From Taudactylus pleione (taxonomy: Eukaryota > Chordata > Amphibia > Anura > Myobatrachidae), in contig JAUIMM010000646.1 in NCBI GenBank assembly GCA_031769625.1, forward strand, positions 248,501 to 312,500: a stretch of DNA of 64,000 bases. The letters run 5' to 3'. The notes under the pieces were generated by a model. The model did no database searches and was not told the DNA's origin. It was given only the letters and a program-made list of their open reading frames with translations. Positions 23,208-36,500 of this stretch are shown here, one piece after another. Position 1 is the stretch's first letter. Each line of letters begins with the position of its first letter. A program made the position numbers and the translations under genes.

Positions 23208-25868
23208 CCAGTCATGTAACGGGGTCCGGGATCCGGCGTGTGACAGCAGTATTACAGTACAGGTGTATGGTGACACCGCCAGTCCTGTAACGGGGCTCCG
23301 GGATCCGGCGTGTGACAGCAGTATTACAGTACAGGTGTATGGTGACACCGCCAGTCCTGTAACGGGGCTCCGGGATCCGGCGTGTGACAGCAGTATTACA
23401 GTACAGGTGTATGGTGACACAGCCAGACCTGTAACGGGGCTCCGGGATCCGGCGTGTGACAGCAGTATTACAGTACAGGTGTATGGTGACACAGCCAGTC
23501 CTGTAACGGGGCTCCGGGATCAGGCGTGTGACAGCAGTATTACAGTACAGGTGTATGGTGACAGCGCCAGTCATGTAACGGGGTCCGGGATCCGGCGTGT
23601 GACAGCAGTATTACAGTATAGGTGTATGGTGACACCGCCAGTCCTGTAACGGGGCTCCGGGATCCGGCGTGTGACAGCAGTATTACAGTACAGGTGTATG
23701 GTGACACCGCCAGTCCTGTAACGGGGCTCCGGGATCCGGCGTGTGACAGCAGTATTACAGTACAGGTGTATGGTGACACAGCCAGACCTGTAACGGGGCT
23801 CCGGGATCCGGCGTGTGACAGCAGTATTACAGTACAGGTGTATGGTGACACAGCCAGTCCTGTAACGGGGCTCCGGGATCAGGCGTGTGACAGCAGTATT
23901 ACAGTACAGGTGTATGGTGACACCGCCAGTCCTGTAACGGGGCTCCGGGATCCGGCGTGTGACAGCAGAATTACAGTACAGGTGTATGGTGACACAGGTA
24001 AGACCTGTAACGGGGCTCCGGGATCCGGCGTGTGACAGCAGTATTACAGTACAGGTGTATGGTGACACAGATTAGACCTGTAACGGGGCTCTGGGATCCG
24101 GGGTGTGACAGCAGTATTACAGTACAGGTGTATGCTGACACAGGTAAGACCTGTAACGGGGCTCCGGGATCCGGCGTGTGACAGCAGTATTACAGTACAG
24201 GTGTATGGTGACACCACCAGTCCTGTAACGGGGCTCCGGGATCCGGCATGTGACAGCAGTATTACAGTACAGGTGTATGGTGATACAGGTAAGACCTGTA
24301 ACGGGGCTCATGGATCCGGCGTGTGACAGCAGTATTACAGTACAGGTGTATGGTGACACAGCCAGACCTGTAACGGGGCTCCGGGATCCGGCGTGTGACA
24401 GCAGTATTACAGTACAGGTGTATGGTGACACAGCCAGTCCTGTAACGGGGCTCCGGGATCCGGCGTGTGACAGCAGTATTACAGTACAGGTGTATGGTGA
24501 CACCGCCAGTCCTGTAATGGGGCTCCGGGATCCGGCGTGTGACAGCAGTATTACAGTACAGGTGTATGGTGACACAGGTCAGACCTGTAACGGGGCTCCG
24601 GGATCTGGCGTGTGACAGCAGTATTACAGTACAGGTGTATGGTGACAGCGCCAGTCCTGTAACGGGGCTCCGGGATCCGGCGTGTGACAGCAGTATTACA
24701 GTACAGGTGTACGGTGACACCGCCAGTCCTGTAACGGGGCTCCGGGATCCGGCATGTGACAGCAGTATTACAGTACAGGTGTATGGTGACGCAGGTCAGA
24801 CCTGTAACGGGGCTCCGGGATCCGGCATGTGACAGCAGTATTACAGTACAGGTGTATGGTGACACAGGCCAGACCTGTAACGGGGCTTCGGGATCCGGCG
24901 TATGACAGCAGTATTACAGTACAGGTGTATGGTGACACCGCCAGTCATGTAGCGGGGCTCCGGGATCCGGCGTGTGACAGCAGTATTACAGTACAGGTGT
25001 ATGGTGACACAGGTCAGACCTGTAACGGGGCTCCGGGATCCGGCGTGTGACAGCAGTATTACAGTACAGGTGTATGGTGACACAGGTAAGACCTGTAACG
25101 GGGCTCCGGGATCCGGTGTGTGACAGCAGTATTACAGTACAGGTGTATGGTGACACAGGTAAGACCTGAAACGGGGCTCCGGGATCCGGCGTGTGACAGC
25201 AGTATTACAGTACAGGTGTATGGTGACACAGGTAAGACCTGTAACGGGGCTCCGGGATCCGGCATGTGACAGCAGTATTACAGTACAGGTGTATGGTGAC
25301 GCAGGTCAGACCTGTAACGGGGCTCCGGGATCCGGCATGTGACAGCAGTATTACAGTACAGGTGTATGGTGACGCAGGTCAGACCTGTAACGGGGCTCCG
25401 GGATCCGGCGTATGACAGCAGTATTACAGTACAGGTGTATGGTGACACCGCCAGTCATGTAGCGGGGCTCCGGGATCCGGCGTGTGACAGCAGTATTACA
25501 GTACAGGTGTATGGTGACACAGGTAAGACCTGTAACGGGGCTCCGGGATCCGGTGTGTGACAGCAGTATTACAGTACAGGTGTATGGTGACACAGGTAAG
25601 ACCTGAAACGGGGCTCCGGGATCCGGCGTGTGACAGCAGTATTACAGTACAGGTGTATGTTGAAACCGCCAGTCCTGTAACGGGGCTCCGGGATCCGGCA
25701 TGTGACAGCAGTATTACAGTACAGGTGTATGGTGACACAGCCAGACCTGTAACGGGGCTCCGGGATCCGGCTTGTGACAGTAGTATTACAGTACAGGTGT
25801 ATGGTGACAGCGCCAGTCCTGTAACGGGGCTCCGGGATCCAGTGTGTGACAGCAGTATTACAGTACAG
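23208..25868. repeat. 72/73-bp satellite, ~36 copies
   Basis: Monomer: GTGTATGGTGACACCGCCAG, TCCTGTAACGGGGCTCCGGG, ATCCGGCGTGTGACAGCAG, TATTACAGTACAG. Two length forms occur: 72 bp (GACACCGCCAGTCC or GACACAGCCAGACC) and 73 bp (GACACAGGTAAGACC or GACACAGGTCAGACC). The one-base difference shifts frame, so open stretches on both strands last only a few units. A group of variants near 24.8-25.1 kb recurs near 25.3-25.6 kb, showing higher-order duplication. About eight monomers contain ACAG|GTAAGA on the plus strand, a strong donor-like word. Confidence 0.95.
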
Positions 25869-26905
25869 GTGTATGGGGGCACAGGACAGCTGTGTAATAT
25901 TACCATATCAGTATATGGGGGCACAGGACAACAGTGTAATATTACCATATCAGTGTATGGGGGCACAGGAGAGCCATGTAATATTACCATATCAGCGTAT
26001 GGAGCCACAGGCCAGCTGTGTAATATTACCATATCAGTATATGGGGGCACAGGACAGCTGTGTCATATTACCATATCAGTATATGGGGGCATAGGACAGC
26101 CGTGTAATATTACCATATCAGTGTATGGGGGCATAGGACAGCCGTGTAATATTACCATATCAGCGTATGGAGCCACAGGCCAGCTGTGTCATATTACCAT
26201 ATCAGTGTATGGGGGCACAGGCCAGCTGTGTCATATTACCATATCAGTGTATGGGGGCACAGGACAGCCATGTAATATTACCATATCAGCGTATGGAGCC
26301 ACAGGCCAGCTGTGTAATATTACCATATTAGTATATGGGTGCACAGGACAGCCGTGTAATATTACCATAACAGTATATGGGGGTATGGGCTAGCTGTGTA
26401 ATATTACCATAACAGTATATGGAGGCACAGGCCAGCTGTGTAATATTACCATAACAGTATATGGGGGTATGGGCTAGCTGTGTAATATTACTATAACAGT
26501 ATATAGAGGCACAGGCCAGCTGTGTAATATTACCATAACAGTATATGGAGGCACAGGCCAGCTGTGTAATATTACCATAACAGTATATGGGGGTATGGGC
26601 TAGCTGTGTGATATTACCATATCAGTGTATGGAGGCATAGGCCAGCTGTGTAATATTACCATAACAGTATATGGGGGTATGGGCTAGCTGTGTAATATTA
26701 CCATATCAGTGTATGGAGGCCCAGGCCAGCTGTGTAATATTACCATATCAGTATATGGAGGCACAGGCCAGCTGTGTAATATTACCATAACAGTATATGG
26801 GGGTATGGGCTAGCTGTGTAATATTACCATATTAGTGTATGGAGCCACAGGCCAGCTGTGTAATATTACCATATCAGTATATGGCGGCATGGGCCAGCTG
26901 TGTAA
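25869..26905. repeat. 42-bp satellite, ~25 copies, continuous with the 72-bp array
   Basis: Monomer: GTGTATGGGGGCACAGGACA, GCTGTGTAATATTACCATAT, CA. The junction at about 25868 is in register: the last 72-bp unit ends TATTACAGTACAG and the next bases are a 42-bp unit. Both monomers start GTGTATGG and end TATTAC(C)..., so they are homologous and differ mainly by an internal segment. Confidence 0.95.
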
Positions 26906-28139
26906 TATAAGAGTATAGGGGCACGTGACAGGCAGCTCATGAAGAAATAGTGCAGGAGTCCCTGATTCTAAGCCTTTATCATCCCAAGTCCAGTATTTCA
27001 TGTATCTCCCTGGTGACATCCCGTATTCCCATCACACCGATCCCCTCTGCACGCGTCCGTCCTATGCAGTAATGCCTCAGAGCTAATCCTGGAAATGCTA
27101 TTACCGCCAGCAGATTATATGGAGCACAGAAATCCTGCCAGGTCTATAAACTCAGCCCGTGCCCTTCAGGTGACCCTACAACACCCTGAGCGCCACAGAG
27201 ACGCCCGTCACCGGCCCCCCGTACCCCACCCCTCTCACACATCAATACTGATACATACACACATCACCCAATATACTTCTCAGCCAGGAATTAATCACAA
27301 AACTTCAGCAACACTCCCACCCGAAACAGCCAGAAGCCACCCCAGCTACCCCCCTACCCCCCAGGTGCCCGCCACAAGCAGGATTACTGATCTCCTCTAT
27401 CTGTAGTGATAGAAGTCACTTATTGCCACAATGAAGCAAAACAATATTACGCAGCTGCCTCAGCCATACTGGCGCGGAGTGGTAAGGGTTAACCCCCGAC
27501 TGTATACGAAAGCACAACGGTACTCGCTGTAAAAATATAAAAGCCGTGCCCGCTGCACTGAAGCAGTTCATCGCGCACAGATGTACAAATGTCACATACC
27601 ACATTCATCAGTGCATCAATAATGTATGAGGACACGTCTGTACCACAAAAGGCACGTGAGATGCATGACAGAAGCCGCATGAAGGATCCACTATAAACCG
27701 TAAGCTGGCAATAATGATAATAAACTTCTGTATAGCATAAATGAAAGGACCTGCAGGAGCAAATAAATGATATAACATGTAACTACGTGGTAATAACCTA
27801 CTGCTCAGTAACTATGCATACAGTGCACTGATAATTATCACCCTGGAAATAAGCTGTGAAGTAGAATTAACACTAGACCATGTGATATAACCCAGCCTAT
27901 AGATGGACAGCAGCGTAGAAAGGAACTCATGACAATATGTAAAGTGACGCCGGAATGGAGCTTAAAGCCACAGATATAAAGTCACACGCTAAACGCACGT
28001 TATAACACCACCCATTAGCGCGCTCACTGGTCAGTGCAGTGTAAGGAGGTCACCTATCCACTGCTGAAGTGCCAACAGGAATCGAGTCATTGGGGTCTAT
28101 GTAATGAGCCAGAGTTGCTGACTTGTAGCTCCCTCCTTC
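26906..28139. other. Single-copy stretch, nothing recognised
   Basis: About 1.2 kb of mixed composition without tandem structure. Frames at 27095-27406 (Pro/His/Ser-rich) and 27416-27680 resemble no family I know, and both lack context. Treated as intronic or intergenic. Confidence 0.4.
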
Positions 28140-28510
28140 CGGGAGGGAGCTGTCGGGCATCCTCAGCAGGGGGGCGAGTCCCATCAGAAGGGGGCGTGAC
28201 CCGGACTATGACTAGTCAATGGGGGCGGAGCATGGGCGTGACTACGCGATCGCGTCATCGCGGCCCCGTCCCCTCTTCACAATGCCAAGATAAATGGCAG
28301 TGTGAAGCAGGGGGCGGGGCCATGATGACGCGAATCGCATCATCGGGCCCCCCGCTGACGGGGACAATACTGTATTGGCGGGGGGAGCGGCGGCGAGCCA
28401 GATGGATCGCCGGGGACCGGGAGACTTACCTACCTTTCCGGGGGGCCGAGAACGGCACCCGATTTTCGGGAGGCTACCGACCAAATCGGGAGGGTAGGTA
28501 AGTATGTAAT
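28140..28510 (+). repeat. GC-rich dispersed repeat with palindromic core
   Basis: Contains palindromes GCTCCCTCCTTCCGGGAGGGAGC (28129-28151), CTACGCGATCGCG and GATGACGCGAATCGCATCATC. It then has a GC-rich body and GGGAGGGTAGGTAAGTATG. The order matches the shorter fragment at 2975-3160. It looks like a decayed amphibian interspersed element; no coding capacity recognised. Confidence 0.5.
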
Positions 28511-29635
28511 GAGCTTCTACTAGCAGATTTTGGGTCATTTTTCTTTAAAAAAAAAAATATATATATATTTTTCAACCCACATCGCCGCTTCAAATCCAGC
28601 TGCTAAAGTCCCCAACAATCTGTTCTTTGCTCAATAAACAAGCCCCTTAGGCTACACATGAACGTTTAGAGAGTGTAACACGAATGACACGGCTGATAGC
28701 CCGCGATTTGCGGTAGCCGGCATGATTCTGGCGAGATAACCACTAGATTTAAGTCAGTGATTAATTCAAATGCAAAAACAGGTTTGGCTGTTGCCGGAAT
28801 ATCACCAGATCCTGCAAATCGTGGGTAAAAAGCCCTAAAATCCTGAGAAGAGACAATTTTCCCTGAATTTAGGGCTTCTCCTTATTTATCAAAGTCCCCT
28901 CCTGGTGAGGACTATCATTGGCAGCGGCCTACGCCGGGGGATTCTGCGACGCATCAATAGGCACGGGCAGCATATTTATCATGGATGGGCACAAGCTTAG
29001 GGGGCTCACAGGATAAATGGTGTTATTATTAATGGCGTCATATTTATGCCTGCACAGAGCCTGCAGTTCCGTCAGTGCGCCCTCGCTGATCTTTCCCTGC
29101 GTGACACCGCCCCGTTACCACCCAGTTACACCTCTTCCGCTGTAAGTGTGGACGCAATTGTAATGCGCATGACACGTCGTTACCTGGACTGGCGTGTGCT
29201 CAGTTCCGGAACATGCGCAATGCGAAACAGACACAAGACGCGCTCCGCAAAGAGACGTACATGTGGTTCTGCATCAGCCCTAAGAAAACGCAGAGACATC
29301 TACCGATCTCTAACACAAGAGCGCGACACCACGGAAGAGCGGCTTTTATACCACTGACAACTACTTCTCCTCATTCTGCGCTGTGCTGGCTCCTCGGTGT
29401 GACGGGGTCCCCATAGTAACGGAGGTGCGCTGCTGTGCGTGTACAACCTCTGACCCAATGCGTTCATCTTCCTCTGGTCAGATAGGATGAGCCCCTGAGT
29501 GTCTCTTACAGAGACTGTGCCACATATAAGAGCGGCAGTATACACCATCCTGCTACCACCGCTGGTAGCACTACAAGTCCCACCGCCACCACTGCACATA
29601 CCTGCAGGTGCGCACTACAAACAGCACACCACATA
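28511..29635. other. Single-copy stretch, A-run and (TA)n near 28545-28570
   Basis: No gene recognised. The short A11 and (AT)n tract may mark a retroelement tail. TTTATCAAAGTCCCC near 28888 resembles a MITE end, but no partner was found. Confidence 0.4.
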
Positions 29636-30393
29636 GGGCCGTATTCAATTCGGAGAGAAAAGCCGGTCTTGTTTCGCCGATGACTTAATTTTCGCCAATT
29701 TCACTTATCCCCATATTCAATTTTAGCGTATTTTTGCCGATGCAATAACGGACAAAAAGAGCAGAATTGGGGTTTTGGGGTGCGGAAACCACTCTGCACC
29801 CTTTGTACACCCCCCTTGACGCAAACTGCGTCAAAAAAACGCATAAAAAAACACAAAGGACACCCCAAAATAGCAATTTGAAAATGTGGGCGAAAAAAAA
29901 TTCAAAGTGGGGGTACAAATTCAAAAACTAGCGAAATAGCCTTTGGGGGGGTCTGTAAGTACGGGGGGGGTGTTTTCTGGAATACAGGCATTTGCCGAAG
30001 GTGCGTTTTTGGCGCTTTTTAATGCTGGACTTCAGCGATTTTGAAATATGCTTGCACCCATTTTCATGTACCCCAAATTTGATGGGACTACTTATTTTGG
30101 CCAAAAAAAAAGTTGCTAAGTGCTATTCTTCACCACTGTCCCAAATACGCTACATAGCGCCTATTGAGACCATTCAAAGACCCCACATACCTTTTGCAGG
30201 GCTAATTGGGGGTACCCAAAGTGAACCCCCATCTCAGAGCATCTTTAGGGGGGTGTCAGGCTGATTTCCCCAAAAACTACAGGACTTTTCGCCGGGTCCC
30301 GTTTTTCGCCAGTTTGGAATTGAATACGGGGATACGCGCGATAAGTTTACGACGACAAAACATCCGATGACGGCTCCAAATTGAATACGGCCC
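29636..30393. mobile_element. 758-bp non-autonomous DNA transposon with ~15-bp terminal inverted repeats
   Basis: The left end GGGCCGTATTCAATT is exactly complementary to the right end AATTGAATACGGCCC. Inner copies of the end motif (CATATTCAATTTTAGC near 29712, GAATTGAATACGGGG near 30317) make the ends a double inverted repeat. Flanks are ...ATA on the left and TAA... on the right, compatible with a TA target duplication. The interior is not transposase-like. I would place it among DNA-transposon MITEs without naming a superfamily. Its right end lies 8 bp before the first ATG of the long open frame at 30401. Confidence 0.85.
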
Positions 30394-30535
30394 TAAATGT
30401 ATGACTTATTCCCTGTTCTGCCTGCTTAGTAGCCAATCCCTGGGTAATCCCTTCATGGCGAGGCCGGACCTCCTCCGTCACACACCGCTGACCCCATCGC
30501 ACATTATTACATTCACAACTAAATTGCTACTTGTC

Positions 30536-33500
30536 ATCGCTGGAGGAGATCGTACACTTACAGAGGCATTTCCTGTATCCTATGGGGCCAATGCCGGCTT
30601 ATTCCTCATCGCTGGAGGAGATCGTACACTGACAGAAGCATTTCCTGTATCCTATGGGGCCAATGCCGGCTTATTCCTCATCGCTGGAGGAGATCGTACA
30701 CTTACAGAAGCATTTCCCGTATCCTATGGGGCCAATGCCGGCTTATTCCTCATCGCTGGAGGAGATCGTACACTGACAGAAGCATTTCCTGTATCCTATG
30801 GGGCCAATGCCGGCTTATTCCTCATCGCTGGAGGAGATCGTACACTTACAGAGGCATTTCCCGTATCCTATGGGGCCAATGCCGGCTTATTCCTCATCGC
30901 TGGAGGAGATTGTACACTTACAGAGGCATTTCCCGTATCCTATGGGGCCAATGCCGGCTTATTCCTCATCGCTGGAGGAGATCGTACACTTACAGAGGCA
31001 TTTCCCGTATCCTATGGGGCCAATGCCGGCTTATTCCTCATCGCTGGAGGAGATTGTACACTTACAGAGGCATTTCCCGTATCCTATGGGGCCAATGCCG
31101 GCTTATTCCTCATCGCTGGAGGAGATTGTACACTTACAGAGGCATTTCCCGTATCCTATGGGGCCAATGCCGGCTTATTCCTCATCGCTGGAGGAGATCG
31201 TACACTTACAGAGGCATTTCCCGTATCCTATGGGGCCAATGCCGGCTTATTCCTCATCGCTGGAGGAGATCGTACACTTACAGAGGCATTTCCCGTATCC
31301 TATGGGGCCAATGCCGGCTTATTCCTCATCGCTGGAGGAGATCGTACACTAACAGAAGCATTTCCCGTATCCTATGGGGCCAATGCCGGCTTATTCCTCA
31401 TCGCTGGAGGAGATTATACACTGACAGAAGCATTTCCCGTATCCTATGGGGCCAATGCCGGCTTATTCCTCATCGCTGGAGGAGATCGTACACTTACAGA
31501 AGCATTTCCCGTATCCTATGGGGCCAATGCCGGCTTATTCCTCATCGCTGGAGGAGATTGTACACTTACAGAGGCATTTCCCGTATCCTATGGGGCCAAT
31601 GCCGGCTTATTCCTCATCGCTGGAGGAGATCGTACACTTACAGAGGCATTTCCCGTATCCTATGGGGCCAATGCCGGCTTATTCCTCATAGCTGGAGGAG
31701 ATTGTACACTTACAGAGGCATTTCCCGAATCCTATGGGGCCAATGCCGGCTTATTCCTCATCGCTGGAGGAGATCGTACACTAACAGAAGCATTTCCCGT
31801 ATCCTATGGGGCCAATGCCGGCTTATTCCTCATCGCTGGAGGAGATCGTACACTGACAGAAGCATTTCCCGTATCCTATGGGGCCAATGCCGGCTTATTC
31901 CTCATCGCTGGAGGAGATCGTACACTGACAGAAGCATTTCCTGTATCCTATGGGGCCAATGCCGGCTTATTCCTCATCGCTGGAGGAGATCGTACACTTA
32001 CAGAGGCATTTCCCGTATCCTATGGGGCCAATGCCGGCTTATTCCTCATCGCTGGAGGAGATTATACACTTACAGAAGCATTTCCCGTATCCTATGGGGC
32101 CAATGCCGGCTTATTCCTCATCGCTGGAGGAGATTGTACACTTACAGAGGCATTTCCTGTATCCTATGGGGCCAATGCCGGCTTATTCCTCATCGCTGGA
32201 GGAGATCGTACACTTACAGAAGCATTTCCCGTATCCTATGGGGCCAATGCCGGCTTATTCCTCATCGCTGGAGCAGATCGTACACTTACAGAAGCATTTC
32301 CCGTATCCTATGGGGCCAATGCCGGCTTATTCCTCATCGCTGGAGCAGATCGTACACTTACAGAGGCATTTCCCGTATCCTATGGGGCCAATGCCGGCTT
32401 ATTCCTCATCGCTGGAGGAGATTGTACACTTACAGAAGCATTTCCCGTATCCTATGGGGCCAATGCCGGCTTATTCCTCATCGCTGGAGGAGATCGTACA
32501 CTTACAGAGGCATTTCCCGTATCCTATGGGGCCAATGCCGGCTTATTCCTCATCGCTGGAGGAGATCGTACACTAACAGAAGCATTTCCCGTATCCTATG
32601 GGGCCAATGCCGGCTTATTCCTCATCGCTGGAGGAGATTATACACTGACAGAAGCATTTCCCGTATCCTATGGGGCCAATGCCGGCTTATTCCTCATCGC
32701 TGGAGGAGATCGTACACTTACAGAAGCATTTCCCGTATCCTATGGGGCCAATGCCGGCTTATTCCTCATCGCTGGAGGAGATCGTACACTTACAGAGGCA
32801 TTTCCCGTATCCTATGGGGCCAATGCCGGCTTATTCCTCATCGCTGGAGGAGATTGTACACTTACAGAGGCATTTCCCGTATCCTATGGGGCCAATGCCG
32901 GCTTATTCCTCATCGCTGGAGGAGATCGTACACTGACAGAAGCATTTCCCGTATCCTATGGGGCCAATGCCGGCTTATTCCTCATCGCTGGAGGAGATCG
33001 TACACTGACAGAAGCATTTCCTGTATCCTATGGGGCCAATGCCGGCTTATTCCTCATCGCTGGAGGAGATTGTACACTTACAGAGGCATTTCCCGTATCC
33101 TATGGGGCCAATGCCGGCTTATTCCTCATCGCTGGAGGAGATTATACACTTACAGAAGCATTTCCCGTATCCTATGGGGCCAATGCCGGCTTATTCCTCA
33201 TCGCTGGAGGAGATTGTACACTGACAGAAGCATTTCCCGTATCCTATGGGGCCAATGCCGGCTTATTCCTCATCGCTGGAGGAGATCGTACACTTACAGA
33301 AGCATTTCCCGTATCCTATGGGTCCAATGCCGGCTTATTCCTCATCGCTGGAGGAGATTGTACACTTACAGAGGCATTTCCCGTATCCTATGGGGCCAAT
33401 GCCGGCTTATTCCTCATCGCTGGAGGAGATTATACACTTACAGAAGCATTTCCCGTATCCTATGGGGCCAATGCCGGCTTATTCCTCATCGCTGGAGGAG

Positions 33501-36500
33501 ATTATACACTTACAGAAGCATTTCCCGTATCCTATGGGGCCAATGCCGGCTTATTCCTCATCGCTGGAGGAGATTGTACACTTACAGAAGCATTTCCCGT
33601 ATCCTATGGGGCCAATGCCGGCTTATTCCTCATCGCTGGAGGAGATTGTACACTGACAGAAGCATTTCCCGTATCCTATGGGGCCAATGCCGGCTTATTC
33701 CTCATCGCTGGAGGAGATCGTACACTTACAGAGGCATTTCCCGTATCCTATGGGGCCAATGCCGGCTTATTCCTCATCGCTGGAGGAGATCGTACACTTA
33801 CAGAGGCATTTCCCGTATCCTATGGGGCCAATGCCGGCTTATTCCTCATCGCTGGAGGAGATTATACACTTACAGAAGCATTTCCCGTATCCTATGGGGC
33901 CAATGCCGGCTTATTCCTCATCGCTGGAGGAGATTGTACACTGACAGAAGCATTTCCCGTATCCTATGGGGCCAATGCCGGCTTATTCCTCATCGCTGGA
34001 GGAGATTGTACACTTACAGAGGCATTTCCTGTATCCTATGGGGCCAATGCCGGCTTATTCCTCATCGCTGGAGGAGATTATACACTTACAGAGGCATTTC
34101 CCGTATCCTATGGGGCCAATGCCGGCTTATTCCTCATCGCTGGAGGAGATCGTACACTAACAGAAGCATTTCCTGTATCCTATGGGGCCAATGCCGGCTT
34201 ATTCCTCATCGCTGGAGGAGATTATACACTTACAGAAGCATTTCCCGTATCCTATGGGGCCAATGCCGGCTTATTCCTCATCGCTGGAGGAGATTGTACA
34301 CTTACAGAAGCATTTCCCGTATCCTATGGGGCCAATGCCGGCTTATTCCTCATCGCTGGAGGAGATCGTACACTAACAGAAGCATTTCCTGTATCCTATG
34401 GGGCCAATGCCGGCTTATTCCTCATCGCTGGAGGAGATCGTACACTTACAGAAGCATTTCCCGTATCCTATGGGGCCAATGCCGGCTTATTCCTCATCGC
34501 TGGAGGAGATCGTACACTTACAGAGGCATTTCCCGTATCCTATGGGGCCAATGCCGGCTTATTCCTCATCGCTGGAGGAGATTGTACACTTACAGAAGCA
34601 TTTCCCGTATCCTATGGGGCCAATGCCGGCTTATTCCTCATCGCTGGAGGAGATTGTACACTTACAGAAGCATTTCCCGTATCCTATGGGGCCAATGCCG
34701 GCTTATTCCTCATCGCTGGAGGAGATTATACACTTACAGAGGCATTTCCCGTATCCTATGGGGCCAATGCCGGCTTATTCCTCATCGCTGGAGGAGATCG
34801 TACACTGACAGAAGCATTTCCTGTATCCTATGGGGCCAATGCCGGCTTATTCCTCATCGCTGGAGGAGATTGTACACTTACAGAAGCATTTCCCGTATCC
34901 TATGGGGCCAATGCCGGCTTATTCCTCATCGCTGGAGGAGATCGTACACTTACAGAAGCATTTCCCGTATCCTATGGGGCCAATGCCGGCTTATTCCTCA
35001 TCGCTGGAGGAGATTATACACTGACAGAAGCATTTCCCGTATCCTATGGGGCCAATGCCGGCTTATTCCTCATCGCTGGAGGAGATTATACACTGACAGA
35101 AGCATTTCCCGTATCCTATGGGGCCAATGCCGGCTTATTCCTCATCGCTGGAGGAGATTGTACACTTACAGAAGCATTTCCCGTATCCTATGGGGCCAAT
35201 GCCGGCTTATTCCTCATCGCTGGAGGAGATCGTACACTTACAGAGGCATTTCCCGTATCCTATGGGGCCAATGCCGGCTTATTCCTCATCGCTGGAGGAG
35301 ATTATACACTGACAGAAGCATTTCCCGTATCCTATGGGGCCAATGCCGGCTTATTCCTCATCGCTGGAGGAGATTATACACTGACCGAAGCATTTCCCGT
35401 ATCCTATGGGGCCAATGCCGGCTTATTCCTCATCGCTGGAGGAGATTATACACTGACAGAAGCATTTCCCGTATCCTATGGGGCCAATGCCGGCTTATTC
35501 CTCATCGCTGGAGGAGATTATACACTGACCGAAGCATTTCCCGTATCCTATGGGGCCAATGCCGGCTTATTCCTCATCGCTGGAGGAGATCGTACACTTA
35601 CAGAAGCATTTCCCGTATCCTATGGGGCCAATGCCGGCTTATTCCTCATCGCTGGAGGAGATTGTACACTTACAGAGGCATTTCCCGTATCCTATGGGGC
35701 CAATGCCGGCTTATTCCTCATCGCTGGAGGAGATTGTACACTGACAGAAGCATTTCCCGTATCCTATGGGGCCAATGCCGGCTTATTCCTCATCGCTGGA
35801 GGAGATCGTACACTTACAGAAGCATTTCCCGTATCCTATGGGGCCAATGCCGGCTTATTCCTCATCGCTGGAGGAGATTATACACTGACAGAAGCATTTC
35901 CCGTATCCTATGGGGCCAATGCCGGCTTATTCCTCATCGCTGGAGGAGATTGTACACTTACAGAGGCATTTCCCGTATCCTATGGGGCCAATGCCGGCTT
36001 ATTCCTCATCGCTGGAGGAGATCGTACACTTACAGAAGCATTTCCCGTATCCTATGGGGCCAATGCCGGCTTATTCCTCATCGCTGGAGGAGATTATACA
36101 CTGACAGAAGCATTTCCCGTATCCTATGGGGCCAATGCCGGCTTATTCCTCATCGCTGGAGGAGATTGTACACTTACAGAGGCATTTCCCGTATCCTATG
36201 GGGCCAATGCCGGCTTATTCCTCATCGCTGGAGGAGATCGTACACTTACAGAGGCATTTCCCGTATCCTATGGGGCCAATGCCGGCTTATTCCTCATCGC
36301 TGGAGCAGATCGTACACTTACAGAGGCATTTCCCGTATCCTATGGGGCCAATGCCGGCTTATTCCTCATCGCTGGAGGAGATTGTACACTTACAGAGGCA
36401 TTTCCCGTATCCTATGGGGCCAATGCCGGCTTATTCCTCATCGCTGGAGGAGATCGTACACTGACAGAAGCATTTCCTGTATCCTATGGGGCCAATGCCG

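Noticed and set aside
23208..25868. Homology between the 72/73-bp satellite and the 57/50/54-bp group through CTGTACTGTAATACTG-like words
   Set aside because: The shared stretch is short and simple in composition; I could not extend the alignment.
29992..30264. 90-codon frame inside the 758-bp element as a transposase remnant
   Set aside because: No transposase motif; the element looks non-autonomous.
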